Under the pieces are notes generated by a model. It saw only the letters and a program-made list of their open reading frames with translations. It had not been told where the DNA came from and ran no database searches. Source: Bacillota bacterium (GTDB lineage Bacteria; Bacillota; UBA4882; UBA8346). Taken from it: a stretch of 64,000 nt of DNA. The stretch spans positions 24,290 through 88,289 of the forward strand of contig JAKOTQ010000081.1 of the NCBI GenBank assembly GCA_029776205.1, read 5' to 3'. Below are positions 17,958 through 26,997 of this stretch, one piece after another (positions within the stretch are counted from its first letter, which is position 1; every line of letters begins with the position of its first letter). Both the position numbers and the translations under genes were made by a program.

Positions 17958-18647
17958 TTAAGGTTCCCCGGCCTTCGTAAGCTGATATATCCGGATTTGG
18001 TAACTTTTAGATTCATATTCCACCGGAATCAGCGTTTCACTAACACGCCAATCGAAGGATTTACACTCATCCACAAATTTTCGGGCATAGTCCCGGCCGG
18101 GATCCGCCAATATAATTTTCCCGCCAGGTTTCAAATGTTTTCTAAAAATGGCAGCCAATGCAGAATGCAAGGTTTTTTCGTACAAAATATCGCTACCGAT
18201 AATCCGGTCAAACACTCCAACACTCTCCGGAAATGAGCGCCAATCGGCCAGCAGAAACTCCGAGGCATTCACTGCATTCACGTTGCAATTTAAACGGCAA
18301 AACTCCAATGCCGGACGCATATAATCCGATTGCAAAACCAGCGCCCCGGCCTTTTTCGCAGCGATACCCGCCAGTCCTACACCTGCTCCCAACTCAAGAC
18401 AACGCGTCTCACGAAAATCATCAGCATGTCCCAGAATAAACCGGACCAGCCCGATGGATGCCGGCCATAACTCAGCCCAAAAGGGAATCTCCTCCGGATC
18501 CGAAATCTGATCGAGCAACGGATCGATATCCTCAACCTTATAAATTTCAAAGAAATGCCCTTCAACACTTAAAGAAATCCGTTTTAGACTATATACCTCC
18601 TTCAACTGCCGGATTAATGCTTCACATTCACCCATTGTAGAATCCAT
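17958..18647 (-). CDS. SAM-dependent methyltransferase, METTL/NNT1-like
   Basis: I chose the internal ATG at 18647, which has AAAGGA six bases upstream; a start five codons earlier is possible. The roughly 229-residue protein holds a class I methyltransferase fold. Its features are PFWAELWPASIGLVRFIL, the SAM loop LELGAGVGLAGIAA, an acidic strand end VLQSDY, then LADWR and DILYE. The W-x-A-x-x-L entry and the G-x-G-x-G loop are typical of the methyltransferase-16 group, which includes protein lysine methyltransferases. The substrate is unknown. Confidence 0.8.
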   Translation of the reverse strand: MDSTMGECEALIRQLKEVYSLKRISLSVEGHFFEIYKVEDIDPLLDQISDPEEIPFWAELWPASIGLVRFILGHADDFRETRCLELGAGVGLAGIAAKKAGALVLQSDYMRPALEFCRLNCNVNAVNASEFLLADWRSFPESVGVFDRIIGSDILYEKTLHSALAAIFRKHLKPGGKIILADPGRDYARKFVDECKSFDWRVSETLIPVEYESKSYQIRIYQLTKAGEP

Positions 18648-18823
18648 GGCTGTTCCTTTCATATCCTTAAATATTTTTTCACTATTTCGTCTTTGACAGC
18701 GTTTTTCCTGTCTTTCTCCAATTTTCTGCCATCAATCGGTCACTGAATAAATTCAGCGGAAGGCGGTTCGTCTATCCCCAGACTGTAATATGATATACTA
18801 ACCTGTCTAAAGGAGGTAAAGAA

Positions 18824-19246
18824 ATGGGACATTCGCATGATTCCAAAAAAGATAAAGATAAAGATTTTAAAGGTTTCAAAAATACCGAATCTTCCGAAGA
18901 TTTCAATGATATTTCCAATAATCCTTTTTTTGAAAAAAATGATCTGACGCTGCTTTCCGTCATCAATCCATTACTTAGCCCCAAAGCTCAGCGTTTATTA
19001 TCTTTTTTCATCAACTATGGCAACGACCTCCCGGAAACACCATCCCCAAATCCCTTAGGCAATATCAGCGATTTATTACAGCAGATGTCTTCCGGACAAC
19101 GTAATTCTTTGATGGAGATAGCTCCAAGCCTCCTCAGTATGCTTGCAGCTTCTCAAGACAGCAAAAACGGAAATGGCGGCGGATTAAACCCGGCCCTTTT
19201 GTCCACCTTATTGACCACGATGATGAACAATAAAAAAGAGGATTAA
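18824..19246 (+). CDS. Uncharacterised small protein with charged N-terminus
   Basis: A very strong RBS, AAAGGAGGT, precedes ATG. The 140-residue product starts with a His/Lys/Asp-rich stretch (MGHSHDSKKDKDKDFKGF) and then has helical hydrophobic segments (LLSVINPLLSPKAQRLLSFF, IAPSLLSMLAAS). It ends NPALLSTLLTTMMNNKKED. It has no signal peptide and no domain that I recognise. It is the only plus-strand gene inside a long minus-strand block and is convergent with spoVT, sharing a bidirectional terminator. Expression during sporulation is possible but unsupported. Confidence 0.75.
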   Translation: MGHSHDSKKDKDKDFKGFKNTESSEDFNDISNNPFFEKNDLTLLSVINPLLSPKAQRLLSFFINYGNDLPETPSPNPLGNISDLLQQMSSGQRNSLMEIAPSLLSMLAASQDSKNGNGGGLNPALLSTLLTTMMNNKKED

Positions 19247-19261
19247 CCATCCTCTTCCACA

Positions 19262-19292
19262 AAAAAAGTGGTGGTTACCCCTCCACTTTTTT
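19262..19292. terminator. Bidirectional terminator between 18824 gene and spoVT
   Basis: AAAAAAGTGG and CCACTTTTTT flank an 11-base loop, giving a T tract on both strands. It serves two convergent genes. Confidence 0.85.
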
Positions 19293-19345
19293 CTTCCTTT
19301 TGATTGAATAAGGTTCCGCTCGACCAACTAAACCGGCTTGCGAAA

Positions 19346-19909
19346 TCACTGCTCCATCTGTTTCGCTAAAAAACCGGCCGCCGTCTCCGTCACTTTCACT
19401 TCCAAATCACCCATGACCACATTGGGTTCCTTAGAACAAAGAATTACTGCACCAATGGGGTCCCCTTCTGCGATAATCGGTGCGATGACTTGCGCTGTAA
19501 ATTTACATTGACCTTCCTCTTCGACAACAGGGCATGCCTCGCAATATTTATGATCGCCAGGTTTGGGGATTAACACTACTTTTCGATCTTCAATCGCTTT
19601 TTCAACTGCCTTGGAGATAGGTTTATCCAGGAACTCCTTTTTCGGGGCTCCTGCAACTGCAATCACCATATCCCTATCCGTAATTAAAGCGATATGTCCG
19701 GTCGACTCGTAGAGAGAATCGGCGTACTCTTTAGCGAAATCACCCAATTCACCGATGGGAGAATATTTCTTTAAAATTACTTCTCCTTCACGGTCCACAA
19801 AGATCTCTAACGGGTCGCCTTCTCGGATTCGCAGTGTTCTACGAATCTCTTTGGGGATGACCACTCGGCCAAGATCATCGATCCGCCGAACAATTCCAGT
19901 CGCTTTCAT
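19346..19909 (-). CDS. spoVT: Stage V sporulation transcription regulator SpoVT
   Basis: The 187-residue protein starts MKATGIVRRIDDLGRVVIPK, the AbrB-type swapped-hairpin DNA-binding domain. It continues with a GAF-like sensor domain (GHIALITDRDMVIAVAG, then VIAPIIAEGDPIGAVIL). In Bacillus SpoVT tunes sigma-G-dependent genes in the forespore. It lies downstream of mfd, as in Bacillus. The spacer of about 240 bases contains a hairpin and an RBS AAAGGAGG. It is strong evidence that the organism forms endospores. Confidence 0.96.
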   Translation of the reverse strand: MKATGIVRRIDDLGRVVIPKEIRRTLRIREGDPLEIFVDREGEVILKKYSPIGELGDFAKEYADSLYESTGHIALITDRDMVIAVAGAPKKEFLDKPISKAVEKAIEDRKVVLIPKPGDHKYCEACPVVEEEGQCKFTAQVIAPIIAEGDPIGAVILCSKEPNVVMGDLEVKVTETAAGFLAKQMEQ

Positions 19910-19960
19910 CCCCTGTTCCCCTCCTTTTTTCTAAAACTTAACTTTTTTCGCTTCCATTGA

Positions 19961-19983
19961 GGTGCCAGAGACCCTGCCACCCG
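19961..19983. other. Imperfect GC-rich hairpin upstream of spoVT
   Basis: GGTGCCAG and CTGCCACC can form an eight-pair stem with one mismatch in the spoVT leader. No T tract follows on either strand, so it is not a simple terminator. It may be a partial read-through control or a repeat relic. Confidence 0.4.
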
Positions 19984-20152
19984 TACGACCCAGGTGAGTT
20001 GGAGTAAAACCCATTCTACCTTTAATGATAGTATATAGTTACCTCTCCGTTTTTATTCGTTTACCCGGTTTAGCTGTTGAACTATTACCATCAGTGGTCC
20101 TTCCTATCTTGCCCCTTTTTCCAAAATAAATACCAAAATAGGAAGTTGAACT

Positions 20153-23100
20153 TTAGATTTCTCCTGTCCCAGTTGCGGAAATGATAACCAATGTATCCAA
20201 AATCATCTGTAGCAGCTCTCCGTCTTTTCCGGAAGATCTCCATTTGAAAACCGGAGGCCGGCCCGGCTGGTAACGGAAACCGCTCCGATACTTCTGCAAG
20301 ACCTGCAATACTTTCTCATAATCCACCACTAAACCCTGGTGCAGTTTACCAATATATTCTTGCCGTTCTTTCGTAATGCTCGCAATCCCGGCGATTTTCG
20401 CCATTAATTTGATTTTAGCCAGATAAATCAGATTGAGTACCGATTGGGGCGGATCCCCGAACCGATCCGTTAATTCATCCATAATGGCTTCTGCCGCTTC
20501 ATTGGATTGAATGACAGCCATCTTTTTATAAATTTCTACTTTTTGTTTATGATCGCTGATGTAGCCGGAAGGAATATACGCATCTACCGGAATTTCCACG
20601 ACTGGTTCCGGTAATTCCGGAACCACTTCTCCCTTCTTCTCCCGGATCGCTTCCTCCAGTAAACGGCAATACATTTCAAAACCGACGGCCCCGATTTGCC
20701 CGTGCTGTTCCGGGCCTAGCAAATTACCGGCTCCCCGAATCTCCAGATCCCGCATGGCAATTTTAAAACCGGAACCCAATTCGGTAAACTCTCGAATCGC
20801 AGCCAAACGCTTTTCGGCATTTTCGCTGAGAACCTTGTCTTTACGATAGCAGAAATACGCATGAGCGATTCGATGACTTCGGCCAACCCTTCCGCGTAAT
20901 TGATAAAGTTGCGCCAGGCCAAACCGGTCGGCATCATAAACGATCAACGTATTGACATTGGGTATATCCAACCCTGTCTCGATAATCGTCGTACACAGTA
21001 ATATATCCGCTTCTCCATCATAAAAGTCCAGCATCACCCGTTCTAATTGCTCCTCATCCATCTGCCCGTGACCGATCATAATACGGGCTTTAGGAATCAA
21101 ACTTTGCAAGTGGGAGGCCATTCGCTCAATGCTTTCCACCCGATTATATACGAAATATACCTGTCCATTTCGATCTAACTCCCGCTGAATGGCTTCTCTG
21201 ATCACCTCGTCATTATATTCCAGAACATGGGTACGAATGGGGAACCGACCTTGGGGAGCCGTTTCGATAATACTCATATCCCGTACACCAGCCAGCGACA
21301 TATGCAGCGTCCGGGGAATGGGCGTCGCTGTCAACGTCAACACATCAATATTTTTCCGGATTTCCTTGATTTTTTCCTTATGGGTCACGCCAAAACGCTG
21401 CTCTTCATCGATAATTAACAATCCCAGATTCTTAAAATGGACATCAGAAGATAGCATCCGATGGGTACCGATTAAAATATCCACTTTTCCGTCTAAAACG
21501 CCAGCGACTACCGCAGCCTGTTCTTTCGGCGACTGAAAACGGCTGAGCACTTTGATGGTAACTGGGAAACCGGCAAAACGTTCTGTAAATGTCAAAAAAT
21601 GCTGCTGTGCTAAAATAGTGGTCGGAACTAACACAGCTACCTGTTTTCCGTCCATCACCGCTTTGAAGGCAGCCCGCATGGCTACTTCCGTCTTTCCATA
21701 ACCGACATCGCCGCAGAGCAGGCGATCCATGGGTTTGCTGCTTTCCATGTCTTTTTTAATCTCGGCAATCGCCCGCAGCTGATCCGGAGTCTCCTCGTAA
21801 TAAAAAGCTTCTTCAAACTCATGCTGCCAAACGGTATCGGGGCTGAAGGCATAACCCGGCGTAATCTCCCGTTGGGCATATAATTCCAAAAGGCCTTCCG
21901 CCATATCACGGATGGATTCTTTCACCCGATTTTTCACCTTTTGCCAGTCGGAACCGCCCAATTTATTCAATTTCGGCGCATGGTCTTCCACACCGATATA
22001 TTTCTGCAATAAGTTAACCTGATCCGTCGGTACAAACAACCGGTCTTCCCCGGCATATTCGATCTTCAGGTAATCTCGATGGCCTCCGGCGATCTCCAGC
22101 GTTTCCAGTCCGGCAAACCGTCCGATACCATGGTTAACGTGGACCACATAATCCCCGATTTTCAAATCGGTAAAGGAATGAATCTTAGCCCCTTCCTGGC
22201 GGAAACGGGAGGGGTACCGTTTTTTCTGCCGCCCGTAAAGTTCAACCTCACTTAAAAGCACTAACTTTTGATCAGGCCATTCAAAGCCAGTCTCCAAGTC
22301 AGCCACTTGAATCCGGACCGTCCGGGGTAAAAGATCGCCTTCATTTTCCGGGGTTATTAACGATGAGGTTATCCCCTGTTCCCGCAGAACCTCTTTGAGC
22401 CGGCGGGCTTTATCCAATGTTGTAACAGTCAGAATAAACGTATGGTTGGATTTCAAACGGCGGGAAATCTCATTGGCCAATTGTTCCGTCTTGCTGTGAA
22501 ACGAAGGTGGCGTCCTGAAAGGTAAAGTTATGACTTCCTCAACAACATAGCCTTTCGGATTATTGGCAAGGAGCGACATGGCCCAAGGTTTTCGTTTTAA
22601 GATCTCCCGTTCCAAAGTATCAAAGGCAAAAAATGCCTCTTCTTCCTTGGGAAGAATGACCCCTTTTTCAAGAAAATTTCCTAAAATGCCAGCTCGTTCT
22701 TCTTCCAATGAACGGTATACATCTCTCCCCCGCACCGGCTCATCGAGGATAATCCGGGCTTTCGGTTGGTAATCAAGCAATGATACCAGCCGCGGAGCAA
22801 CCCAGGGTAAAAACTGATCCGCCCCCGGCAGCTGATGACCTTCACTAAGCCGATCCAAAGCCTCATTGATTCGGTTCTGTAATGATTCTGCCTCCATCAC
22901 CCGGCCCAGATCCTCCAGTCGTTTAACTTGGCTCGCCAAAGCACTTGCAATAGTCTCTTTTTGTTGCAAAAAATCTTCACGACGCCATAATCCTTCCCTG
23001 GCGGGTAAAATTCGAACATCTTTCAGATTTTCCGATGAAACCTGAGTTTCAACACTAAAGGTGCGAATCGAGTCCACTTCATCTCCGAAAAACTCTATCC

Positions 23101-23671
23101 GCACCGGATGCTCCCGATCCAATGGAAAAATATCGACAATATCGCCTCTACGACTAAATTGTCCCATGGCCTGAACTAAATCCACCCGTTCATAGCCCAT
23201 GAGAACAAACTGTTCCAGTAAGTTCTCCAAAGGATATTCTTCGCCCAATTTTAAAGTCACGGTAAAATCCTGCAAGGTTTCCGGTGGAACCAGACGACGT
23301 TGCATTGCTTCCCACGATGTAACAACCACCAACGTGTTCGAATATAACATTCGTCCTAATGTTTCAACGCGCTGAGCTGTAATCTCCGGTTCAAAGGCTT
23401 CTTCATGAGGAAACAACTCGTTGGCCGGAAAATAAGCCACCTGTTCCGGCCCTAATAAACTTTCCAGGTCCGTCGCCAACCGAAAAGCCTGCGTATCATT
23501 GAAACTGATCACGATGATTGACCCCGGGTGCTCTATCATCAACCCGGCGATAATCATGCTTTTTTGACTCCCGTTAACTCCGGTCACCAAATCTTGTTTT
23601 CCACCGGCAAAACGAGTACTCATCATCTTAAAATCAGGATGAATAATAATTTTCTCCAAGACCTTTTTCAT
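20153..23671 (-). CDS. mfd: Transcription-repair coupling factor Mfd
   Basis: I chose ATG 23671, preceded by GGAGGAAT, rather than a start 12 codons upstream. The 1172-residue protein has the usual Mfd order. A UvrB-like N-terminal part is followed by the RNA-polymerase-interaction domain (DLKIGDYVVHVNHGIGRFAG). The RecG-like translocase comes next with Walker A GDVGYGKTEVAMRA, the DEEQRFG box, and the motif segments TATPIPRTL and QLRGRVGRSHR. A C-terminal regulatory domain completes it. Mfd removes RNA polymerase stalled at DNA lesions and recruits UvrA. It is in a minus-strand run with glmU, pth and the PrsW-like gene upstream and spoVT downstream. Confidence 0.97.
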   Translation of the reverse strand: MKKVLEKIIIHPDFKMMSTRFAGGKQDLVTGVNGSQKSMIIAGLMIEHPGSIIVISFNDTQAFRLATDLESLLGPEQVAYFPANELFPHEEAFEPEITAQRVETLGRMLYSNTLVVVTSWEAMQRRLVPPETLQDFTVTLKLGEEYPLENLLEQFVLMGYERVDLVQAMGQFSRRGDIVDIFPLDREHPVRIEFFGDEVDSIRTFSVETQVSSENLKDVRILPAREGLWRREDFLQQKETIASALASQVKRLEDLGRVMEAESLQNRINEALDRLSEGHQLPGADQFLPWVAPRLVSLLDYQPKARIILDEPVRGRDVYRSLEEERAGILGNFLEKGVILPKEEEAFFAFDTLEREILKRKPWAMSLLANNPKGYVVEEVITLPFRTPPSFHSKTEQLANEISRRLKSNHTFILTVTTLDKARRLKEVLREQGITSSLITPENEGDLLPRTVRIQVADLETGFEWPDQKLVLLSEVELYGRQKKRYPSRFRQEGAKIHSFTDLKIGDYVVHVNHGIGRFAGLETLEIAGGHRDYLKIEYAGEDRLFVPTDQVNLLQKYIGVEDHAPKLNKLGGSDWQKVKNRVKESIRDMAEGLLELYAQREITPGYAFSPDTVWQHEFEEAFYYEETPDQLRAIAEIKKDMESSKPMDRLLCGDVGYGKTEVAMRAAFKAVMDGKQVAVLVPTTILAQQHFLTFTERFAGFPVTIKVLSRFQSPKEQAAVVAGVLDGKVDILIGTHRMLSSDVHFKNLGLLIIDEEQRFGVTHKEKIKEIRKNIDVLTLTATPIPRTLHMSLAGVRDMSIIETAPQGRFPIRTHVLEYNDEVIREAIQRELDRNGQVYFVYNRVESIERMASHLQSLIPKARIMIGHGQMDEEQLERVMLDFYDGEADILLCTTIIETGLDIPNVNTLIVYDADRFGLAQLYQLRGRVGRSHRIAHAYFCYRKDKVLSENAEKRLAAIREFTELGSGFKIAMRDLEIRGAGNLLGPEQHGQIGAVGFEMYCRLLEEAIREKKGEVVPELPEPVVEIPVDAYIPSGYISDHKQKVEIYKKMAVIQSNEAAEAIMDELTDRFGDPPQSVLNLIYLAKIKLMAKIAGIASITKERQEYIGKLHQGLVVDYEKVLQVLQKYRSGFRYQPGRPPVFKWRSSGKDGELLQMILDTLVIISATGTGEI

Positions 23672-23769
23672 GATTCCTCCGGCTGTAAACGCCAATAAGC
23701 CGTCCAAACGGATGAACCCTGTGACACCCGCATGGATCGACCTGGCGAAAAAAATCTCTATTAAATTCT

Positions 23770-24168
23770 CTATGATTTATTGTATTCTGATATACCGCTG
23801 ACAATCACATTGTTCCAGATTAAATGAAACATCACTGCAACACTTAATCCAAGCCCGTTACGCCCGGTAATCAGATATCCCGCACCGAATCCCGTATGTA
23901 TCGCAATACCTGCAAAAAATATCACAATACCAGGCCGGGTATTAATGAATAAAGCTTCGTACAAACCCTCTCCCAGACCAAAAAGAGCACTCACCCCAAA
24001 AGGATCCAAATGTAACAACCAAGCGATACAATATTTAATACACTCTTCCCCTAAAGGGGTTAAAAAACCGGTACGAACCCGCTCCTTCAAGCCGGTTCTT
24101 CGTAAAATCCGATTCCAAATATATGCGATTACCGGTCCTGCTACCGCAGCCAATACCCATTTCATCAC
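23770..24168 (-). CDS. Small PrsW-like intramembrane protease candidate
   Basis: The 132-residue protein has about four hydrophobic segments. Its polar motifs within or beside membrane segments are EECIKY, FGLGEGLYEA, HTGFGAGYL and FHLIWNN. The order E-E-x-x-K, then E, then H, then H-x-x-W-N matches PrsW (M82) and related CPBP-type membrane proteases. It is shorter than the usual PrsW of about 220 residues. PrsW starts degradation of anti-sigma factors in Bacillus. Here it sits between pth and mfd, where Bacillus carries fin, the anti-sigma-F gene. A role in regulated proteolysis during sporulation is an inference. Confidence 0.6.
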   Translation of the reverse strand: MMKWVLAAVAGPVIAYIWNRILRRTGLKERVRTGFLTPLGEECIKYCIAWLLHLDPFGVSALFGLGEGLYEALFINTRPGIVIFFAGIAIHTGFGAGYLITGRNGLGLSVAVMFHLIWNNVIVSGISEYNKS

Positions 24169-24194
24169 CCATAGGATAGCCAGGATTCTTTAAA

Positions 24195-24785
24195 TTATTC
24201 TCTGGACAGCCCCGACTTTTTTGGTGAAATGTTATAGTGATTCATAGTATAATCGGCACCTTTGTCAACAAACGCAATACATGCTTCGGCCGCTTTTAAA
24301 ATGCTCTCTTCGAAAACCTTCTTATCCACTCCAGAAAACCCGCTCAACACATAATCGCTTACTTCCATCCCTTCAGGTGGTCTACCAATCCCGATCCGTA
24401 AGCGGGCGACCCGATCGGTGCCTAGATGTTGGATGATCGAAGCCAAGCCCCGATGCCCTCCGGCACTGCCTTCCAGCCGAAACCGTAAGGCGCCTAACGG
24501 CAAATCCATCTCATCATAAACCACGATCACCCGTTCCAAGGGTATTTTAAAATAATCCAGCAAGGGTCGGACCGCTTCTCCGCTTAAATTCATATAGGTT
24601 TGCGGTTTGACCAGAACCAAAGGATTACCATTCCATTGGGTTTTAGCATACAAGCTCCGAAAATCATTTTTTAAAGATGTAACCCCCATCTTTTCCAATA
24701 ACCGGTCAACGGTTAAAAACCCGGCATTATGCCGGGTTTGGCTATATTGGACTCCGGGATTCCCTAATCCAACAATGCAATACAA
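24195..24785 (-). CDS. pth: Peptidyl-tRNA hydrolase
   Basis: I chose TTG 24785, with GGGGTGA six bases upstream, because it gives the canonical start MYCIVGLGNPG; an upstream ATG would add 12 atypical residues. The 196-residue protein carries GNPGVQYSQTRHNAGF with the catalytic His, KPQTYMNLSG with the substrate-binding Asn, and VYDEMDLPLG with the catalytic Asp. It releases tRNA from peptidyl-tRNA. It follows glmU by about 40 bases, as in the Bacillus glmU-to-mfd region. Confidence 0.96.
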   Translation of the reverse strand: MYCIVGLGNPGVQYSQTRHNAGFLTVDRLLEKMGVTSLKNDFRSLYAKTQWNGNPLVLVKPQTYMNLSGEAVRPLLDYFKIPLERVIVVYDEMDLPLGALRFRLEGSAGGHRGLASIIQHLGTDRVARLRIGIGRPPEGMEVSDYVLSGFSGVDKKVFEESILKAAEACIAFVDKGADYTMNHYNISPKKSGLSRE

Positions 24786-24825
24786 TCTATTCACCCCAAC
24801 GATATTAACGTTTATGATCAATCGC

Positions 24826-26211
24826 TTAATTGTCGGTTTTTTTCAGGCGTTCTTTCGGAGAACACCAATTCGTCTTTACCTCCTGCCGACTGCGGGCTAC
24901 CGCCAACGCTCCATCCGGAACCTCTTTGGTAATCGTCGAACCGGCAGCAACAGTCGCTCCGGCTCCCACTGTTACCGGGGCCACTAAATTGGCATTACTG
25001 CCTATAAACGCATTGTCTTTGATGATGGTCCGGTGTTTGTTCACACCGTCATAATTACAAGTGATCGTTCCGGCTCCAATGTTTACATTAGCTCCAACCT
25101 CAGCATCGCCTAAATATGTTAAATGCGGCACTTTGCTTCCGGTAGCAATGCGGCAGTTTTTCACTTCGACAAAGTCCCCAAATTTCACTGAAGCCTCACT
25201 GACCGTCCCAGGACGAATATAAGCATACGGGCCAATGTGATTATCAGATCCTATGGTTGCCCCCATAATTTGACTGAATTGAATTTCAGTCCCATTCCCA
25301 ATAGTTGAATCCACAATACGGGTATAAGGCCCGATCACACAATCTTCCCCAATCACCGTTTTCCCGTTTAGAAAAGTCCCCGGATAAATCGTTGTATCCC
25401 GGCCGATGGTAACCTGGGAACCGATATATGTAGATTCCGGATCAATAATAGTCACACCTTCAAGCATCCACTTCCGGTTAATTTGTTGCCTTAAATATGC
25501 TTCTGTTTGAGCCAGCTGCACCCGATCATTGGGGCCCATAATTTCTTCGGTTCCGTCAGTGACCACCCCGGTTACCTTCAATCCGTCTTCGACTAAAATT
25601 TTGATGACATCCGTCAAATAATATTCTCCCTGGGCATTCACAGGAGTAATCCGATCCAGCGCTTTAAGTAACGGCTCCGCTTCAAATACATAAATCCCGG
25701 TATTCACTTCGCATATCAATTTTTGGTCCGGTGTGGCATCTTTGGCTTCCACGATCCCACAGACATTGCCCAGGGTATCCCGGATAATTCGGCCATAACC
25801 CCCCGGTTCATCGAGCCGTGCGACAAGCACTGCTGCTGCAGCCCCGTTTTCACGCCGCGCCTCAATCAAGGCGGTTAATGTTTCCACACTTAATAACGGC
25901 GTATCTCCGTATAAAATCAATACATCACCATCAAACCCAGCCAAATACTCTTTGGCCATCATCACCGCATGGCCAGTCCCCAACTGCTCCCGTTGCCAAA
26001 CATATTCTACCCGGTCACCCAGTGTCTCAACAACCTGATCACCGCCAAAACCGACCACAACCAATATTGGATCCGAACCAGCCGCTTCAGCCGCCTCCAC
26101 CACATATTCCACCATCGGTTTGCCCAACAACTCCTGAAGAACTTTAGGTTTTTTCGACTTCATACGGGTTCCTTGTCCGGCTGCCAGAATAATCGAAGCA
26201 CAACGAGCCAT
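24826..26211 (-). CDS. glmU: Bifunctional UDP-GlcNAc synthesis enzyme GlmU
   Basis: The 461-residue protein has an N-terminal uridyltransferase domain (SIILAAGQGTRMKSKKPKVL, GTGHAVM, YGDTPLL). The C-terminal left-handed beta-helix acetyltransferase domain contains GPYTRI, KFGDFVEVKN and NIGAGTITCNYDG. It makes UDP-N-acetylglucosamine from glucosamine-1-phosphate for peptidoglycan and other glycans. In Bacillus prs and ctc follow glmU; here both are absent and pth comes next. Confidence 0.97.
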   Translation of the reverse strand: MARCASIILAAGQGTRMKSKKPKVLQELLGKPMVEYVVEAAEAAGSDPILVVVGFGGDQVVETLGDRVEYVWQREQLGTGHAVMMAKEYLAGFDGDVLILYGDTPLLSVETLTALIEARRENGAAAAVLVARLDEPGGYGRIIRDTLGNVCGIVEAKDATPDQKLICEVNTGIYVFEAEPLLKALDRITPVNAQGEYYLTDVIKILVEDGLKVTGVVTDGTEEIMGPNDRVQLAQTEAYLRQQINRKWMLEGVTIIDPESTYIGSQVTIGRDTTIYPGTFLNGKTVIGEDCVIGPYTRIVDSTIGNGTEIQFSQIMGATIGSDNHIGPYAYIRPGTVSEASVKFGDFVEVKNCRIATGSKVPHLTYLGDAEVGANVNIGAGTITCNYDGVNKHRTIIKDNAFIGSNANLVAPVTVGAGATVAAGSTITKEVPDGALAVARSRQEVKTNWCSPKERLKKTDN

Positions 26212-26330
26212 TCCTGTTCCCCCTAAATTCAGATATTATATTTTACTTCGTTCGTTTTAATTGTGTCATCGATAATTTATCCCCAATCAAATTCGTTAAC
26301 CAGCCATCAGTTCCTGCCGAATGAAAGAAA

Positions 26331-26360
26331 TAAAAAAAAGAACCCTTTAAAAGAGTTCTT
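26331..26360 (-). terminator. Terminator downstream of tRNA-Gln
   Basis: AAGAAC and GTTCTT close an AT-rich hairpin. Eight T residues follow on the minus strand, 14 bases after the tRNA CCA end. Confidence 0.78.
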
Positions 26361-26373
26361 CCGTTACTAAAAA

Positions 26374-26449
26374 TGGCTGGGGCGGCTGGACTCGAACCAA
26401 CGAATGCGGGAGTCAAAGTCCCGTGCCTTACCGACTTGGCGACGCCCCA
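26374..26449 (-). tRNA. tRNA-Gln (anticodon TTG)
   Basis: The minus strand folds as a 76-base tRNA with an encoded CCA. The acceptor stem is TGGGGCG with CGCCCCA, the anticodon loop is CTTTGAC with anticodon TTG, and the T loop is GGTTCGAGTCC. It lies between spoVG and glmU. Confidence 0.96.
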
Positions 26450-26524
26450 ACGAATGCAAAAATTAGTATACCAGTGAATCTTCAAAATGTCAACAGGTTA
26501 ATAAGCGGTTATTATAAGAAATGT

Positions 26525-26556
26525 AAATAAAAATTGCCAACTTTGGCAAAGTTGGC
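26525..26556 (-). terminator. Rho-independent terminator of spoVG
   Basis: GCCAACTTTG pairs with CAAAGTTGGC in an almost perfect stem. AATTTTTATTT follows on the minus strand. It lies 33 bases past the spoVG stop codon. Confidence 0.85.
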
Positions 26557-26589
26557 ACCATATGTCGAATACGTAAACACATTTTCAAT

Positions 26590-26844
26590 TTAAGCAGTCG
26601 TCTCATATTCTCTGAGAATAGCGGACTGAATCAATTCACGGGCTTCAGGGGTAATCGGATGAGCGATATCCCTAAACTCACCGTCTGGAGTTTTTCGACT
26701 CGGCATCGCTACAAATAACCCGTTTTGTCCCTCAATGACCCGAATGTCTCTGACCACAAATGCATCATCAATGGTAATGGATGCAATGGCCTTCATCTTC
26801 CCATCCGTATTCACTTTTCTCAGGCGTACATCAGTGATGTTCAT
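26590..26844 (-). CDS. spoVG: Septation/sporulation regulator SpoVG
   Basis: The 84-residue protein starts [20 protein letters not shown] and contains the family core [18 protein letters not shown] and [11 protein letters not shown]. SpoVG is a small nucleic-acid-binding protein that affects asymmetric septation and virulence-type traits in Firmicutes. RBS GAAAGGTGAG is upstream. The promoter upstream matches the sigma-H consensus, as for Bacillus spoVG. Confidence 0.97.
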   Translation of the reverse strand: MNITDVRLRKVNTDGKMKAIASITIDDAFVVRDIRVIEGQNGLFVAMPSRKTPDGEFRDIAHPITPEARELIQSAILREYETTA

Positions 26845-26910
26845 AACCCACTCACCTTTCCATTCTTCTGTTATTGTTTTTGGGATATCTCTATTAAGAA
26901 CATATATACA

Positions 26911-26937
26911 ATTCCATATTAATTTGCTAAATCCTTC
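26911..26937 (-). promoter_or_regulatory. Sigma-H promoter of spoVG
   Basis: On the minus strand GAAGGATTT is followed by 11 bases and then ATGGAAT. This fits the sigma-H consensus RnAGGAWWW-N11/12-RnnGAAT at every defined position. Spacing to the spoVG start (about 65 bases) is reasonable. Confidence 0.88.
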
Positions 26938-26997
26938 TGTTAATATAAAATTTTTCCTAATTTTTTACTTTAAGGTAATCCGACCAGCTATTGCCCA

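Noticed and set aside
26243..26485. Minus-strand open frame of 80 codons
   Set aside because: It runs through the tRNA-Gln gene and its terminator; translated tRNA sequence explains it.
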